From Flavobacterium gyeonganense (GTDB taxonomy: Bacteria > Bacteroidota > Bacteroidia > Flavobacteriales > Flavobacteriaceae): 64,000 nucleotides of DNA. Of this stretch, positions 1-8,488 are shown in pieces. The stretch covers positions 744,001 to 808,000 of the forward strand of contig NZ_CP121112.1 of NCBI RefSeq assembly GCF_029625295.1, in the 5' to 3' direction. The stretch's first letter is position 1, and the number at the start of each line of letters is the position of its first letter. Both the position numbers and the translations under genes were made by a program. The notes under the pieces were generated by a model. That model did not search any database. It saw only the letters and a program-made list of their open reading frames with translations, and was not told the origin of the DNA.

Positions 1-1
1 A

Positions 2-154
2 AGCCTGGAATACTTTTTTGAAGATTTTGATGATGCTGATTTAGCAAAAATATATGCCAACAATAATCACACCTATTACGAACATATTCACGGAATCATT
101 CAGCACGATGTTTACCATTTAGGACAGATTGTTATTTTGAAGAAAATACTTTAA
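2..154 (+). CDS. DinB-like family protein, 3' end only
   Basis: The window opens inside a reading frame whose last 50 residues are visible and end in a TAA stop. The segment contains the His-rich stretch HDVYHLGQI. This resembles the last metal-binding histidine helix of DinB/YfiT-like four-helix-bundle proteins (H..YH.GQI), whose members are often thiol transferases or uncharacterised metal-binding proteins. The start, the other metal ligands and the full length lie outside the window, so the family call rests on this one motif. Confidence 0.6.
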   Translation, partial: SLEYFFEDFDDADLAKIYANNNHTYYEHIHGIIQHDVYHLGQIVILKKIL

Positions 155-165
155 AAAAGATAACA

Positions 166-786
166 ATGAGAAACATTGAAAAACTTCAGACTTTACTTCC
201 TTTAGGTTATATTTTTCTTGTGATTTTAGGAATAATTAAGGAGAGTATATATTATTACCAACTCGGTATAAATATTACTCCATATTCATCAATCATGGAT
301 ATTTTGATAAGTCCTATAGCAACAATAACTTCACATCCTATTTTCATGATATGCATTATATTGATATTTATACTGCATTATAAACTACCAAAACTGTTAG
401 TAAAATACCATCATAAAGAATGGGTTCAGAAAACTTTTGAATTAAAAAATACAAGTATTGAGAAAAAGTCATTATTATCAGAAGATGAAATAACAAATGA
501 GTACATACTTATTTCAATAAAAACTCTCTGTTCAATTTTAATATCTCTCTTTCTTGGATTTGGAATCGGAGGAGGTTATTTTCTTTCTAAAAAAATAGAA
601 AGAAATGAATTGAAATACAATTACAAACTAAATTATAACGATTCCAAATCTGAAAATGTTTATATAATTGGTACTAATACTTCTTATTATTTTTATTTAA
701 CAGAAGGAAGTTCTACCGTAAAAATTGCACCTGTAGCTTCAATTAGGAATTTGGAAATAATAAAAAACAAAATGCTCACTAAATAA
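166..786 (+). CDS. hypothetical membrane protein
   Basis: A 206-residue protein I do not recognise. Three hydrophobic stretches are visible, at about residues 11-35, 45-70 and 118-140. Between the second and third lies a charged loop of about 45 residues (cytoplasmic or periplasmic). The C-terminal ~60 residues are polar, with many Asn, Tyr and Ser. Codon use is very AT-rich, with many ATA and AAA codons. The gene starts 11 bp after the preceding stop and is followed after 15 bp by an acetyltransferase, so it may be cotranscribed with both. No catalytic motif is visible. Confidence 0.65.
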   Translation: MRNIEKLQTLLPLGYIFLVILGIIKESIYYYQLGINITPYSSIMDILISPIATITSHPIFMICIILIFILHYKLPKLLVKYHHKEWVQKTFELKNTSIEKKSLLSEDEITNEYILISIKTLCSILISLFLGFGIGGGYFLSKKIERNELKYNYKLNYNDSKSENVYIIGTNTSYYFYLTEGSSTVKIAPVASIRNLEIIKNKMLTK

Positions 787-801
787 ATATTAAGATTGGG
801 T

Positions 802-1359
802 ATGAAAACAGAAAAAGAAAAAATGATCAGCGGTGAATATTACAACGCTTTTGACCCAGAATTAGTAAAAGGCCGCAGAACTGCAAAAAATCTTTTGCAT
901 AGCTTAAATGTAAAAGAATATCGGGTTACTAAAAAAGCAAAAGAAATTCTGAAAGAACTAATACCTAATGCCGGAGCTGGACTTTATATTGAACCACCGT
1001 TTCATTGTGATTACGGATATAATATTATTGCCGGCGACAATGTCTATTTTAATGTAAATTGTGTTGTTTTGGATTGTGCGCCTGTAACTATTGGTTCAAA
1101 TGTATTTATTGCACCCAATGTTCAGATTTACACTGCGTCTCACCCACTTGATGCTGAATTAAGAAAAACGCTCGAGAATGCGTATCCTGTTTCAATTGGA
1201 GATGATACCTGGATAGGCGGAAACACTGTAATTTGTCCGGGAGCAACAATCGGGAAAGGCTGTGTTATTGGAGCCGGATCTGTTGTTACCAAAAACATTC
1301 CGGATAATTCACTCGCTGTTGGAAATCCGGCTAAAGTAATTCGTAAACTAAATCAATAA
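802..1359 (+). CDS. sugar O-acetyltransferase, left-handed beta-helix (maltose/galactoside type)
   Basis: About 185 residues, the usual length of the Maa/LacA/NodL acetyltransferases, which transfer acetyl from acetyl-CoA to a sugar hydroxyl in the cytoplasm. The N-terminal maltose-acetyltransferase cap (ISGEYYNAFDPEL) is followed by hexapeptide repeats. The active-site region reads FNVNCVVLDCAPVTIG, with the catalytic His in YTASHPLD. The tail (SVVTKNIPDNSLAVGNPAKVIRKL) is typical of the family. I chose the ATG at 802. A TTG two codons upstream at 796 is also possible but less likely. The natural acceptor sugar cannot be told from sequence. Confidence 0.9.
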   Translation: MKTEKEKMISGEYYNAFDPELVKGRRTAKNLLHSLNVKEYRVTKKAKEILKELIPNAGAGLYIEPPFHCDYGYNIIAGDNVYFNVNCVVLDCAPVTIGSNVFIAPNVQIYTASHPLDAELRKTLENAYPVSIGDDTWIGGNTVICPGATIGKGCVIGAGSVVTKNIPDNSLAVGNPAKVIRKLNQ

Positions 1360-1376
1360 TCTGAATCTAATAGATA

Positions 1377-1766
1377 ATGCTTACCTTAAACAAAGTTCAC
1401 CACATCGCGATTTTATGCTCTGATTATCAAAAATCTAAAACTTTTTATACTGAGGTTTTGGGATTAACCATTATCAGAGAAATATACCGCGAGGAACGTC
1501 AGTCATATAAACTTGATTTAGCCCTTAACGGCATTTATGTTGTTGAGTTATTTTCATTTCCAAATCCCCCCAAAAGACCTTCAAGACCTGAAGCTGTGGG
1601 TTTGCGCCATTTAGCTTTTGAAGTTATCAATTTAGATGAAACTATTGCTCTTTTGAATTCTAAAAACATTGAATCAGAACCTATCAGGATTGATGAAACC
1701 ACAGAAAAACGATTTACTTTTATCGCAGATCCCGATTTATTACCAATTGAATTTTATGAAAGATGA
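1377..1766 (+). CDS. VOC/glyoxalase-like metalloprotein (SMU1112c/YaeR type)
   Basis: A 129-residue single-domain vicinal-oxygen-chelate protein. The expected metal-binding positions are present: HHIAI near residue 8, VVELF near 56, RHLAFEV near 78 and the terminal PIEFYE. Length and sequence pattern fit the YaeR/SMU1112c (GloA2-like) branch. That branch is related to glyoxalase I, but its physiological substrate is not settled. It follows the acetyltransferase stop by 17 bp and could share its transcript. Lactoylglutathione lyase activity should not be assumed. Confidence 0.88.
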   Translation: MLTLNKVHHIAILCSDYQKSKTFYTEVLGLTIIREIYREERQSYKLDLALNGIYVVELFSFPNPPKRPSRPEAVGLRHLAFEVINLDETIALLNSKNIESEPIRIDETTEKRFTFIADPDLLPIEFYER

Positions 1767-1884
1767 TTATTATTGAGATATTTCGACGCTATGCTACCGA
1801 AAACACACCGAAAGATTTTTCTTATATTCTCAATTTTAACATAATATACTGAGTATTTTTTATTTAAAACCCAATTTGATTCTC

Positions 1885-1892
1885 TAATTTTG
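1885..1892 (+). promoter_or_regulatory. putative -7 promoter element of the CLC gene
   Basis: TAATTTTG matches the Bacteroidota -7 consensus TAnnTTTG. It lies 15 bp before the ATG at 1908. No convincing -33 TTG is seen at 17-23 bp spacing. The short leader leaves room for the alternative ATG at 1935 as the true start. Confidence 0.45.
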
Positions 1893-1907
1893 TAATCCGC
1901 ATAAAAT

Positions 1908-3212
1908 ATGCGATACTACAAAATTTATAGTCTGATGAACAAAACGGCGCAAATCAAAAAAAATCATCAATTTATTAAGTTTCGAAAATTAGTTATTGTT
2001 TCCTTATTAATTGGCTTTCTTTCTGCCTTTCTCGGAATTTCACTTAAAAGAATCACAGAATATTACGAAGAAATATTCTTTCACGAAGTATCTGTAAATC
2101 CTATTTTTTATATCATTTTTCCAGTTTTCGGATTATCCGTAATTTATTTCCTCAGACAATATCTTTTCAAGAAAAAAGAAAATAAAGGAATCAAAGAGGT
2201 TTTTGAAAGTACTGGTTCTAAATCTAAAAATTTACCTTCTTATAAAATCCCTTCTCACTTCATAAACGGATTGTTAACTGTTATTTTTGGAGGTTCAACC
2301 GGAATCGAAGTTTCTACAGTAGTCGCCACAGCAACAATTGGGTCTGTAGCCCACGAAAAAGAAAATGTTTTTCGTCAATACAAAACCGAATTAATTTGCG
2401 CAGGAGTTGCTGCCGGAGTTACGGCATTATTCAGCAGTCCGATTGCGGGAATTTTGTTTGCTTTTGAAGTTATTTCAAGAAAAGTCACCCGGGCATTTAT
2501 CATATCAAATGTCATAGCGGTTTCTATTGCTTTTGGATTGCTTACTATCCTAAAAGAAGAACCTTTGTTTGCCATTTCAATCACAACATGGCATTTAAAA
2601 GCAATTCCATATTTTATTCTTTTAGGGATTTTGGCCGGAATGAATTCTGTTTACCTAACCCGATGTGTTTTGTTTTTTAAATCTCAATTCGGAAAAATCG
2701 ATACGCATTATTACAAAATCATAATCGGCTCAGCGGTTTTAAGTATCTCACTGTTTATTTTTCCGCAATTATACGGCGAGGGATATCATGCAATTAAAAC
2801 CAGTTTCATTGCTCCAAACCAAATTATGACATTTACTTTAGCCTTAACTTTTATTGGCATATTACTCCTTAAACCCATTGTAACCTCCATTACATTAGCT
2901 TCCGGAGGCGATGGAGGTGTTTTTGCACCAAGCCTTTTTATAGGGGCTTTTTTAGGATTATTGCTAGCTTCCGTTTTAAATACTTTTTTTCAGGTTCATG
3001 TAATTCCGGTTAATTTTATGATTATCGGAATGGCAGCAGTATTAAGTGCCAGTATTCATGCACCTTTTACAGCTATATTTTTGGTATGCGGACTTACAAA
3101 CGATTACACCTTGTTTTTTCCGATTCTTGTTGTTTGTTTAATTTCGAAATACACCGCAAAAATGATTTATCCCTATACGGTATATAGTTATTCTCCAGGT
3201 ATGACAAAATAA
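1908..3212 (+). CDS. CLC-family chloride channel/antiporter
   Basis: A 434-residue integral membrane protein with about ten hydrophobic helices and no C-terminal CBS domains. CLC signature segments are visible. GSTGIEVS (near residue 128) keeps the gating glutamate of the GREGP motif but not its Gly-Pro. LFAFEV (near 185) aligns with the helix carrying the proton glutamate of E. coli ClcA, and that second acid is Val here. GGVFAPSLFIGA near 335 is the GxFxP filter. The canonical GSGIP segment is replaced by NKGIKE. It probably moves Cl- or another small anion through the inner membrane. The Val at the proton-glutamate position is also seen in CLC channels and makes tight 2:1 exchange uncertain. 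Two start codons (1908, 1935) are possible. Confidence 0.9.
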   Translation: MRYYKIYSLMNKTAQIKKNHQFIKFRKLVIVSLLIGFLSAFLGISLKRITEYYEEIFFHEVSVNPIFYIIFPVFGLSVIYFLRQYLFKKKENKGIKEVFESTGSKSKNLPSYKIPSHFINGLLTVIFGGSTGIEVSTVVATATIGSVAHEKENVFRQYKTELICAGVAAGVTALFSSPIAGILFAFEVISRKVTRAFIISNVIAVSIAFGLLTILKEEPLFAISITTWHLKAIPYFILLGILAGMNSVYLTRCVLFFKSQFGKIDTHYYKIIIGSAVLSISLFIFPQLYGEGYHAIKTSFIAPNQIMTFTLALTFIGILLLKPIVTSITLASGGDGGVFAPSLFIGAFLGLLLASVLNTFFQVHVIPVNFMIIGMAAVLSASIHAPFTAIFLVCGLTNDYTLFFPILVVCLISKYTAKMIYPYTVYSYSPGMTK

Positions 3213-3324
3213 ATTTCAGGCTAATTAATCCATCGATTAACAGAATCTTCACCAATGTTACGCACAGCAAAGTGTATTTAAAAACATAACGAAAAAATCA
3301 ATTACAGCAAAACAAAATTACAAA

Positions 3325-3924
3325 ATGCCTGTTCAAAAAATAAAAAGAGGATATCGCAAAACACGCTACATTCTTTATAAAGAAACTCTAGTTGATTATA
3401 AAGAACATTTTTGGTCTTTTTTAGGATCATTTGTCGGTATTGGAATCCTGGCTTATATTCAATCGATGCATTTTTCAGGAAATGACGCGGTGTATTTAAT
3501 TGGTTCTTTTGGAGCTTCTAGCGTACTTGTATACGGAATTATTCAGAGTCCGTTTTCTCAACCAAGAAATTTAGTTGGAGGGCATTTAGTTTCAGCATTC
3601 ATTGGTGTTACGGTTCATAAATTAGCGCCGGATATTATCTGGATTGCAGCACCTTTGGCAGTTTCACTCGCTATAATTTTAATGCAGGTTACGAAAACGC
3701 TGCATCCTCCTGGAGGAGCGACTGCATTAATTGCGATCATTGGTTCGGATAAAATAAAAAGTTTGGGCTATATGTATGTACTATCTCCTGTCCTTATTGG
3801 TGTTTTGATTTTGTTTATTACAGCGCTAATATTCAACAACATGACTTCAAGCAGAGTTTATCCAAACCATAGCACTTATCATAAACATTATCACAAAATT
3901 AGAAAACGACTGGTAAAAAAATAG
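3325..3924 (+). CDS. HPP family transmembrane protein
   Basis: A 199-residue protein with four to five hydrophobic helices and the family signature LHPPGGATALIAI near residue 126. HPP proteins are small inner-membrane proteins. Some cyanobacterial and plant members have been linked to nitrite transport, but the role in Bacteroidota is unknown. Basic N- and C-terminal tails (KIKRGYRKTR and HKHYHKIRKRLVKK) probably face the cytoplasm. It lies 112 bp after the CLC gene on the same strand. A shared role in small-anion handling is inference from position only. Confidence 0.85.
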   Translation: MPVQKIKRGYRKTRYILYKETLVDYKEHFWSFLGSFVGIGILAYIQSMHFSGNDAVYLIGSFGASSVLVYGIIQSPFSQPRNLVGGHLVSAFIGVTVHKLAPDIIWIAAPLAVSLAIILMQVTKTLHPPGGATALIAIIGSDKIKSLGYMYVLSPVLIGVLILFITALIFNNMTSSRVYPNHSTYHKHYHKIRKRLVKK

Positions 3925-4014
3925 TAAACAGATTTGTTTTAGTGAATTTTAATTTCTCCCTAAAATGTTTTCAACAAATCGTATTTACTAATTCATAAAT
4001 CATAATTTATATTT

Positions 4015-4022
4015 TACCTTTG
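4015..4022 (+). promoter_or_regulatory. putative -7 promoter element
   Basis: TACCTTTG matches TAnnTTTG exactly and ends 22 bp before the ATG of the pRiA4b ORF-3-like gene. This is a common leader length in flavobacteria. A -33 TTG at the right spacing is not evident. Confidence 0.5.
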
Positions 4023-4044
4023 GCTTTTCAAAAATACAAAGATT

Positions 4045-4587
4045 ATGGTTTATAAATTTAGAGTAATTCTGGACGCCGAAGAAGATATTTTTAGAGACAT
4101 CGCAATTCTTGAAGATGATACCCTTGAGGATTTACACAATGCAATTTTCAACGCTTTTGGCTTTGACGGTTCTGAAGTAGCTTCATTTTATACTTGTGAT
4201 GACACATGGAATCAGGAAGATGAAATTCCGCTTTTTGATACAGGAGATGTTCCCGGCGAAATAAGAACCATGAACGATTATCCGTTATCTAGTATTTTAG
4301 ATAAACAAAATACGAAGATTATATACGTTTATGATTTCATCAGCATGTGGACTTTCTTAGTCGAATTGGCTGCCATCGAAGACGAACAAGTTGGAGTTAC
4401 TTATCCGGAAACTTTATTTTCTCATGGTGAAATGCCTGATGAAGCTACAGAAAAAAACTTTGAATCTGATGATATGCACAATGATATCTACGGTGAATTT
4501 GAAGATGATTTAGATGAAGACGATCTTGACATGTTCGAAGGAGACGACAGCTTTGAGGATTTTGGTTTTGAGGAGAATTGGAATTAG
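4045..4587 (+). CDS. plasmid pRiA4b ORF-3-like family protein
   Basis: 180 residues. The N-terminal ~120 match the pRiA4b ORF-3-like fold: VYKFRVILDAEEDIFRDIAI, then LEDLHNAIFNAFGFD and SFYTCDD. The family also occurs as a passenger beside IS1096-type elements, but it is common as a chromosomal gene. The last ~50 residues are strongly acidic (Asp/Glu runs, FEDDLDEDDLDMFEGDD). No catalytic site is known. No transposase or terminal repeat lies nearby, so nothing marks this copy as mobile. Its promoter (4015-4022) suggests independent transcription. Confidence 0.85.
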   Translation: MVYKFRVILDAEEDIFRDIAILEDDTLEDLHNAIFNAFGFDGSEVASFYTCDDTWNQEDEIPLFDTGDVPGEIRTMNDYPLSSILDKQNTKIIYVYDFISMWTFLVELAAIEDEQVGVTYPETLFSHGEMPDEATEKNFESDDMHNDIYGEFEDDLDEDDLDMFEGDDSFEDFGFEENWN

Positions 4588-4591
4588 TTTT

Positions 4592-4629
4592 TTAAGGTTC
4601 TGAGCGGCTAAGTTTCTGAGGTTTTTTTA
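4592..4629. repeat. left flank of S23 gene cassette (GGTTCTGAG-rich repeat)
   Basis: A low-complexity stretch built of GGTTCTGAG/CTAAG/CTGAGGTT units lies just upstream of the four-helix-bundle gene. It is imperfectly inverted relative to the stretch at 5051-5074. Together they bracket the gene. Confidence 0.4.
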
Positions 4630-4674
4630 TTTTTAGGAATTTTCTTATTTTTACTAAAATTTAAATTCAGTAAA

Positions 4675-5034
4675 ATGAGTGATTTCAGAAAACTTTTGAT
4701 CTGGCAGAAATCAATGTCCTTGGTTACCAAAATTTATTATTCAACAAATAATTTTCCAAAAGAAGAAATCTTTGGATTAACTTCACAAATTAGACGTAGT
4801 TCGATTTCTATTCCAAGTAATATTGCAGAAGGATCTGGCAGAGAAAGTGACAAAGATCTTTTACGATTTTTAAATATTTCAGTTGGTTCTTTATTTGAAA
4901 TGCAAACACAATTAGAAATCGCAAAAAATATCTCGTATCTAAAAGAAGACGATTTTAATAACTTATACGAGGATAGCCGTGAAGTAGAAAGAATGTTAGT
5001 TTCAATTATAAAAAAAATAAAATACAGAAACTAA
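4675..5034 (+). CDS. four helix bundle protein (S23 / 23S rRNA-intervening-sequence type)
   Basis: A 119-residue all-helical protein with the family features LLIWQKSM near the start, FPKEEIFGLTSQIRRSSISIPSNIAEG in the middle and FLNISVGSLFEMQTQLEIA. The family was first seen encoded in 23S rRNA intervening sequences. Most copies, like this one, are free-standing and of unknown function. No rRNA lies nearby. The gene sits between two imperfectly inverted repeats (4592-4629 and 5051-5074), between genes with which it has no evident link. This suggests it arrived as a small cassette. Confidence 0.88.
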   Translation: MSDFRKLLIWQKSMSLVTKIYYSTNNFPKEEIFGLTSQIRRSSISIPSNIAEGSGRESDKDLLRFLNISVGSLFEMQTQLEIAKNISYLKEDDFNNLYEDSREVERMLVSIIKKIKYRN

Positions 5035-5050
5035 ACCTTACTAAATTAAC

Positions 5051-5074
5051 AACTTAGAACCTCAGCACCTAGAA
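5051..5074. repeat. right flank of S23 gene cassette
   Basis: The stretch AACTTAGAACCTCAGC, continuing into ACCTAGAA, is an imperfect inverted counterpart of the repeat at 4592-4629. It ends two bases before the next start codon. Confidence 0.4.
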
Positions 5075-5076
5075 AT

Positions 5077-6134
5077 ATGATAAACCTTTTCAATACCCAC
5101 ATCGAAACTCTGGCGATACATCGCGTAGGAAATAAAAGCCGAAATGAAGCGATTTTTTTATCGGAACAGCCATTTAATTTAAATGATGAAATTGTACCAT
5201 TAATTAAAGAGTATTTTTTTAAGCCTTTTAGAGAAAAAGAAGAAAATTATTATCAGTTTGCACACGAAGTAGATCTGGACTACAACGACATGTTTAAATT
5301 TGCAACTGAAATTTTTGCAAATCCATCAAGTGTTCAGGAAGTTTCAAAAAAATCACGAAGCATTTATATGAACAGTCCAATCATCCGCATATTAAAAACG
5401 GAGAGGTTTACGTAACGTATTTGACTAATTTAAGCATTGATAACAATGTAGTTGACGCGATTGGAATTTTTAAAAGCGAATTACAATCTGATTTTTTACA
5501 ATTTGAAGAAAAAGACAGTAATCTTGAAATGATTTTACAGCAGGGAATCAACCTGAGTAAGTTAGATAAAGGATGCCTTATTTTTAATTACAAAAAAGAA
5601 GAAGGATACAAAATCTTAACCGTAGACAGCAACCGTTATGATGCCCGTTACTGGCTTGAGCACTTTTTATCTGTGGATGCTTTTGAAGATGAAAACTTTA
5701 TCACCAAAAAATATTTAAAATTCTGTCAAAACTTTGCGAAAGATGTTGTTTTACCAGCAGAAGACAAAAAAGAAGAAGTAATGTTTATGAACCGATCTGT
5801 GAATTATTTCGCTAAAAATGATCAGTTTGAAGAACAGAATTTCCTAAATGAAGTATTAGACAATCCTGATTTAATCCCCGAATTTAAAAACTATAAAGTC
5901 GATAAAGGAGAAAAATACAGCATCGAAGATGTTACCTCATTCCCTATTGCTAACGCAGCAGTTTCTGACGCCAGAAAATCGATTAAAAACGTGATTAATC
6001 TGGATACTCATATTCAGATTAAAATGGACTTTATTAATCCTGAAAGCGCAGAAAAATTTGTCGAAAAAGGCTGGGATGAAGAAAAACAAATGTATTACTA
6101 CTTAGTATATTTCAACAAAGAAGAAAAAAACTAA
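5077..6134 (+). pseudogene. nucleoid-associated protein (NdpA/YejK-like), single frameshift
   Basis: Two consecutive frames encode one protein. Residues 1-~90 (MINLFNTHIETLAIHRVGNK) lie in the first frame. The rest resumes after the A7 run at 5346-5352, in the -1 frame, with HLYEQSNHPHIKNGEVYVTY and on to the stop at 6134. With one extra A the gene encodes 352 continuous residues, a normal length for the Bacteroidota nucleoid-associated family. As written, translation stops at 5415 after 112 residues. The A run sits in zero-frame register A AAA AAA, a sequence on which ribosomes can slip by -1. A homopolymer error or a real mutation is equally compatible. A TTG at 5421 could give a C-terminal fragment, but I do not regard it as a separate gene. 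Confidence 0.85.
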
Positions 6135-6165
6135 GGAGGATTCATTTTCTATTACTTACTTAAAC

Positions 6166-6197
6166 AAAAACGGCAATTAAATCTAATTGCCGTTTTT
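6166..6197. terminator. bidirectional rho-independent terminator
   Basis: AAAAACGGCAATTA (6166-6179) pairs with TAATTGCCGTTTTT (6184-6197) around a 4-base loop, with T runs on both strands. It lies between convergent genes ending at 6134 and 6201. Confidence 0.85.
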
Positions 6198-6200
6198 TTA

Positions 6201-6608
6201 TTATAGTTCAATTTTATTTTTAAGGTATTCAAGCATTTGCAAGGTTATAGGCTTAGAAAGAAAATCAATTATAATAGGATATTTTTTTGCTTTTGCTAAA
6301 TCTTCAGGATTAATTGTAGAAGATAAAACGATAACATTAATAGAATTAAATTCCTCATAATCAGACGTTATAAAATGATCTAAAAACTCCCAGCCTCCCA
6401 TAACAGGCATATTCAAATCCAGAAAGATCAATTGTGGCTTTTTTACCGGCTGATCTTTACTATATTTTAGAGTATTGAAATACGACAAAGCTTCCTCTCC
6501 ATTTTGAGCTGTGATGATTAAATCAGAAAAACCCGCTTTTGCAATTACTTTTTTAGACAGCATTAATGTAATAGGATCATCATCAATACATAAAATTTCT
6601 TCCAGCAT
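6201..6608 (-). CDS. single-domain response regulator (CheY/Rcp1-like)
   Basis: 135 residues, a receiver domain only. The acidic pocket is CIDDDP (residues 7-12). The phospho-acceptor Asp is in LIFLDLNMPVMGG. The conserved Ser/Thr is in VIVLSST and the Lys in FLSKPI. No output domain is present, so it probably relays phosphate or acts by protein contact, as in Rcp1-type regulators. Its start lies 3 bp after the stop of the histidine kinase at 6612-8321, on the same strand. The two are almost certainly a cotranscribed pair. Confidence 0.93.
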   Translation of the reverse strand: MLEEILCIDDDPITLMLSKKVIAKAGFSDLIITAQNGEEALSYFNTLKYSKDQPVKKPQLIFLDLNMPVMGGWEFLDHFITSDYEEFNSINVIVLSSTINPEDLAKAKKYPIIIDFLSKPITLQMLEYLKNKIEL

Positions 6609-6611
6609 AAA

Positions 6612-8321
6612 TTAATTTTTAAATGTTATGATAAATGAGGTTCCTTTGTTAACCTCACTTTCAACGGTAATTGTTCCTCCCATAGTTTCAACCTGCGATT
6701 TCACAAGATACAAACCCAGACCTTTGCTATCGGGATAATTATGAAATCTTTGGTATAATCCGAAAACTTTATCACCGTTTCTTTCTAAATCAATACCGAT
6801 TCCATTATCGGTAAAAGTCAAAAAAACTGTCTGATCAACCTGTTCAGCGGTTATTGAAATTTTTAACTTTCTATTTTCAGATTTGTATTTAATCGAATTC
6901 GTTAACAAATTTAATAATATACTTTCAATATATGCCTTATTAGTATTAAGTAATGGAACTTTATCCAGCTTAAGTTTTATTATAGGCTTGTGTGTCTCTA
7001 TTTGAAAAGACAACTGGCTAAATACATTTTCAAAAACCTCAGACAGAGAAACCATTTCTTTCTGCATCGAAGGATTATCTTTTATAATGATAACCTTTAC
7101 CAGATCATTAATTGTTTCATTTAGAAGATACGTCGATTTATAAAAACCATTAAGAATTTCCTGTAACTCAGGATTATCGATAGGTATATACTCAATCAGA
7201 TTCAACAACCCCATTAAATTAGACAGCGGAGCCCTAAGGTTATGTGAAGTTATATACGAAAACTGCTTTAAATCCTTATTATTCTGAGTTAATTCACGAA
7301 TTAAATGCTCTTTTTCCTTTTCCAGTTTTCTTTCTTCTGTAATATCCTGCTGAATCGATATCCAATGCGACAAAATACCCTCTGAATTAAAAATTGGAAT
7401 CATAGAAAAACGAACCCAATACTCCTGTTTATCTTTGCTGTAACTTATGGTTTCAATTAGACATTCCTTTTCTTCCTTGATCGCTTTTAATACTTTTTTT
7501 AATGCTTCAGAATCTGAATTTGGCCCTTTAAAAACATTTGGTGACTGCCCCAGTATTTCATCGGATTCGTAGCCGGACATTTTAGAAAAAGCAGGGTTTA
7601 CGTAAACAATTCTCGGAATTTTACCATCCGTAGAATTTGCTTCGGTAATTAAAATAGAATCTTTAGACTGAATAATTACAGTCTCTAAAAGTTTAAGCCG
7701 CTGTTCCTCTTCTTTTTGCTTCGTAATATCCTGAATAGCCCCTATCATCCTGATAGCCTTGCCGTTTTCATCCTTTAAGAGAAAGCCTCTGTCCAAAACA
7801 TATTTATAATTTCCGTCTGCACACCTGAAGCGATATTGATCCTGCCATTTTTCAGTTTTCTGTTCAATAAAAGAGTATAATTTAACAGACATCCTGATAC
7901 TGTCTTCGGGATGAATTTTATCGAACCACCATTTCGAAGTCATTCCTACATCTTCCTGCTTGTATCCAAAAACATTTTCAATCCCTTTATTCCATGTAAT
8001 GTAGTCTTCCTGAATTCTCCAGTCCCATATGGTATCACTGGTAGCTTTTGCAACTATATCATACTTTTCATTAGACTCTTTAATCTCTTCATTAGTAAGC
8101 TGCATTTTCTTTAAAATGGAAATATTCTTACTTTCATTTTTAGATAAAATATAATTAAAAACCACTCCGGTAAAAAATATATAAATGATATCTTTTATAA
8201 AACTAAGATAAAAGAATTCAGCTTTTAAAGCGTAGCAAACCAGTAATTTATGACACAAGACAGCCATAAATAACGAAATGATAATATATATCAGCGTAAT
8301 TTGTTTAGGTTTACTTTTCAT
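6612..8321 (-). CDS. membrane PAS-domain sensor histidine kinase
   Basis: 569 residues. Two N-terminal hydrophobic helices (about 8-30 and 38-60) are joined by a short loop, so there is no large periplasmic sensor. Two PAS/PAC units follow (about 85-205 and 210-330). The first carries a typical PAS-fold-3 stretch (TIWDWRIQEDYITWNKGIEN), and the second has ILGQSPNVFKGP, like bacteriophytochrome or LOV-type PAS domains, but without the LOV flavin Cys motif. Next comes an H box with the phospho-His in SHNLRAPLSN (near 355). The ATPase part has an N box (NLLTNSIKYK), a G1 box (DNGIGID) and a G2 box (GLGLYLVK). It phosphorylates the adjacent receiver protein (6201-6608), which is inferred from operon order. 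The signal is unknown and is probably sensed in the cytosol through PAS. Confidence 0.93.
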   Translation of the reverse strand: MKSKPKQITLIYIIISLFMAVLCHKLLVCYALKAEFFYLSFIKDIIYIFFTGVVFNYILSKNESKNISILKKMQLTNEEIKESNEKYDIVAKATSDTIWDWRIQEDYITWNKGIENVFGYKQEDVGMTSKWWFDKIHPEDSIRMSVKLYSFIEQKTEKWQDQYRFRCADGNYKYVLDRGFLLKDENGKAIRMIGAIQDITKQKEEEQRLKLLETVIIQSKDSILITEANSTDGKIPRIVYVNPAFSKMSGYESDEILGQSPNVFKGPNSDSEALKKVLKAIKEEKECLIETISYSKDKQEYWVRFSMIPIFNSEGILSHWISIQQDITEERKLEKEKEHLIRELTQNNKDLKQFSYITSHNLRAPLSNLMGLLNLIEYIPIDNPELQEILNGFYKSTYLLNETINDLVKVIIIKDNPSMQKEMVSLSEVFENVFSQLSFQIETHKPIIKLKLDKVPLLNTNKAYIESILLNLLTNSIKYKSENRKLKISITAEQVDQTVFLTFTDNGIGIDLERNGDKVFGLYQRFHNYPDSKGLGLYLVKSQVETMGGTITVESEVNKGTSFIITFKN

Positions 8322-8461
8322 TACTCAAATATAGGCAAATAAACCAGACTGCACCAAACAGAAGTGTGTTTAAATCTATTGAATTATTACTATTTCGTTA
8401 AACTAATTCGCTGGCATTACGTAAACTATCTTCAAAACGTTTTTTTTATCAAAATAAAGTG

Positions 8462-8469
8462 TACCTTTG
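8462..8469 (+). promoter_or_regulatory. putative -7 promoter element of typA
   Basis: TACCTTTG fits TAnnTTTG and ends 19 bp before the typA ATG. A T8 run lies in the expected -33 area, but no TTG is present at good spacing. Confidence 0.5.
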
Positions 8470-8488
8470 CGCCCATTAAAAATCACAG

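Noticed and set aside
796..801. TTG start for the acetyltransferase
   Set aside because: An ATG two codons later precedes the conserved N-terminus and fits the family length.
4045..4587. Mobile element signal from the pRiA4b ORF-3-like gene
   Set aside because: No transposase, terminal repeats or target duplication nearby; the family is commonly chromosomal.
5421..6134. Separate 237-codon gene starting at TTG 5421
   Set aside because: The sequence before the TTG in the same frame continues the nucleoid-associated protein, so this is the frameshifted C-terminal part.
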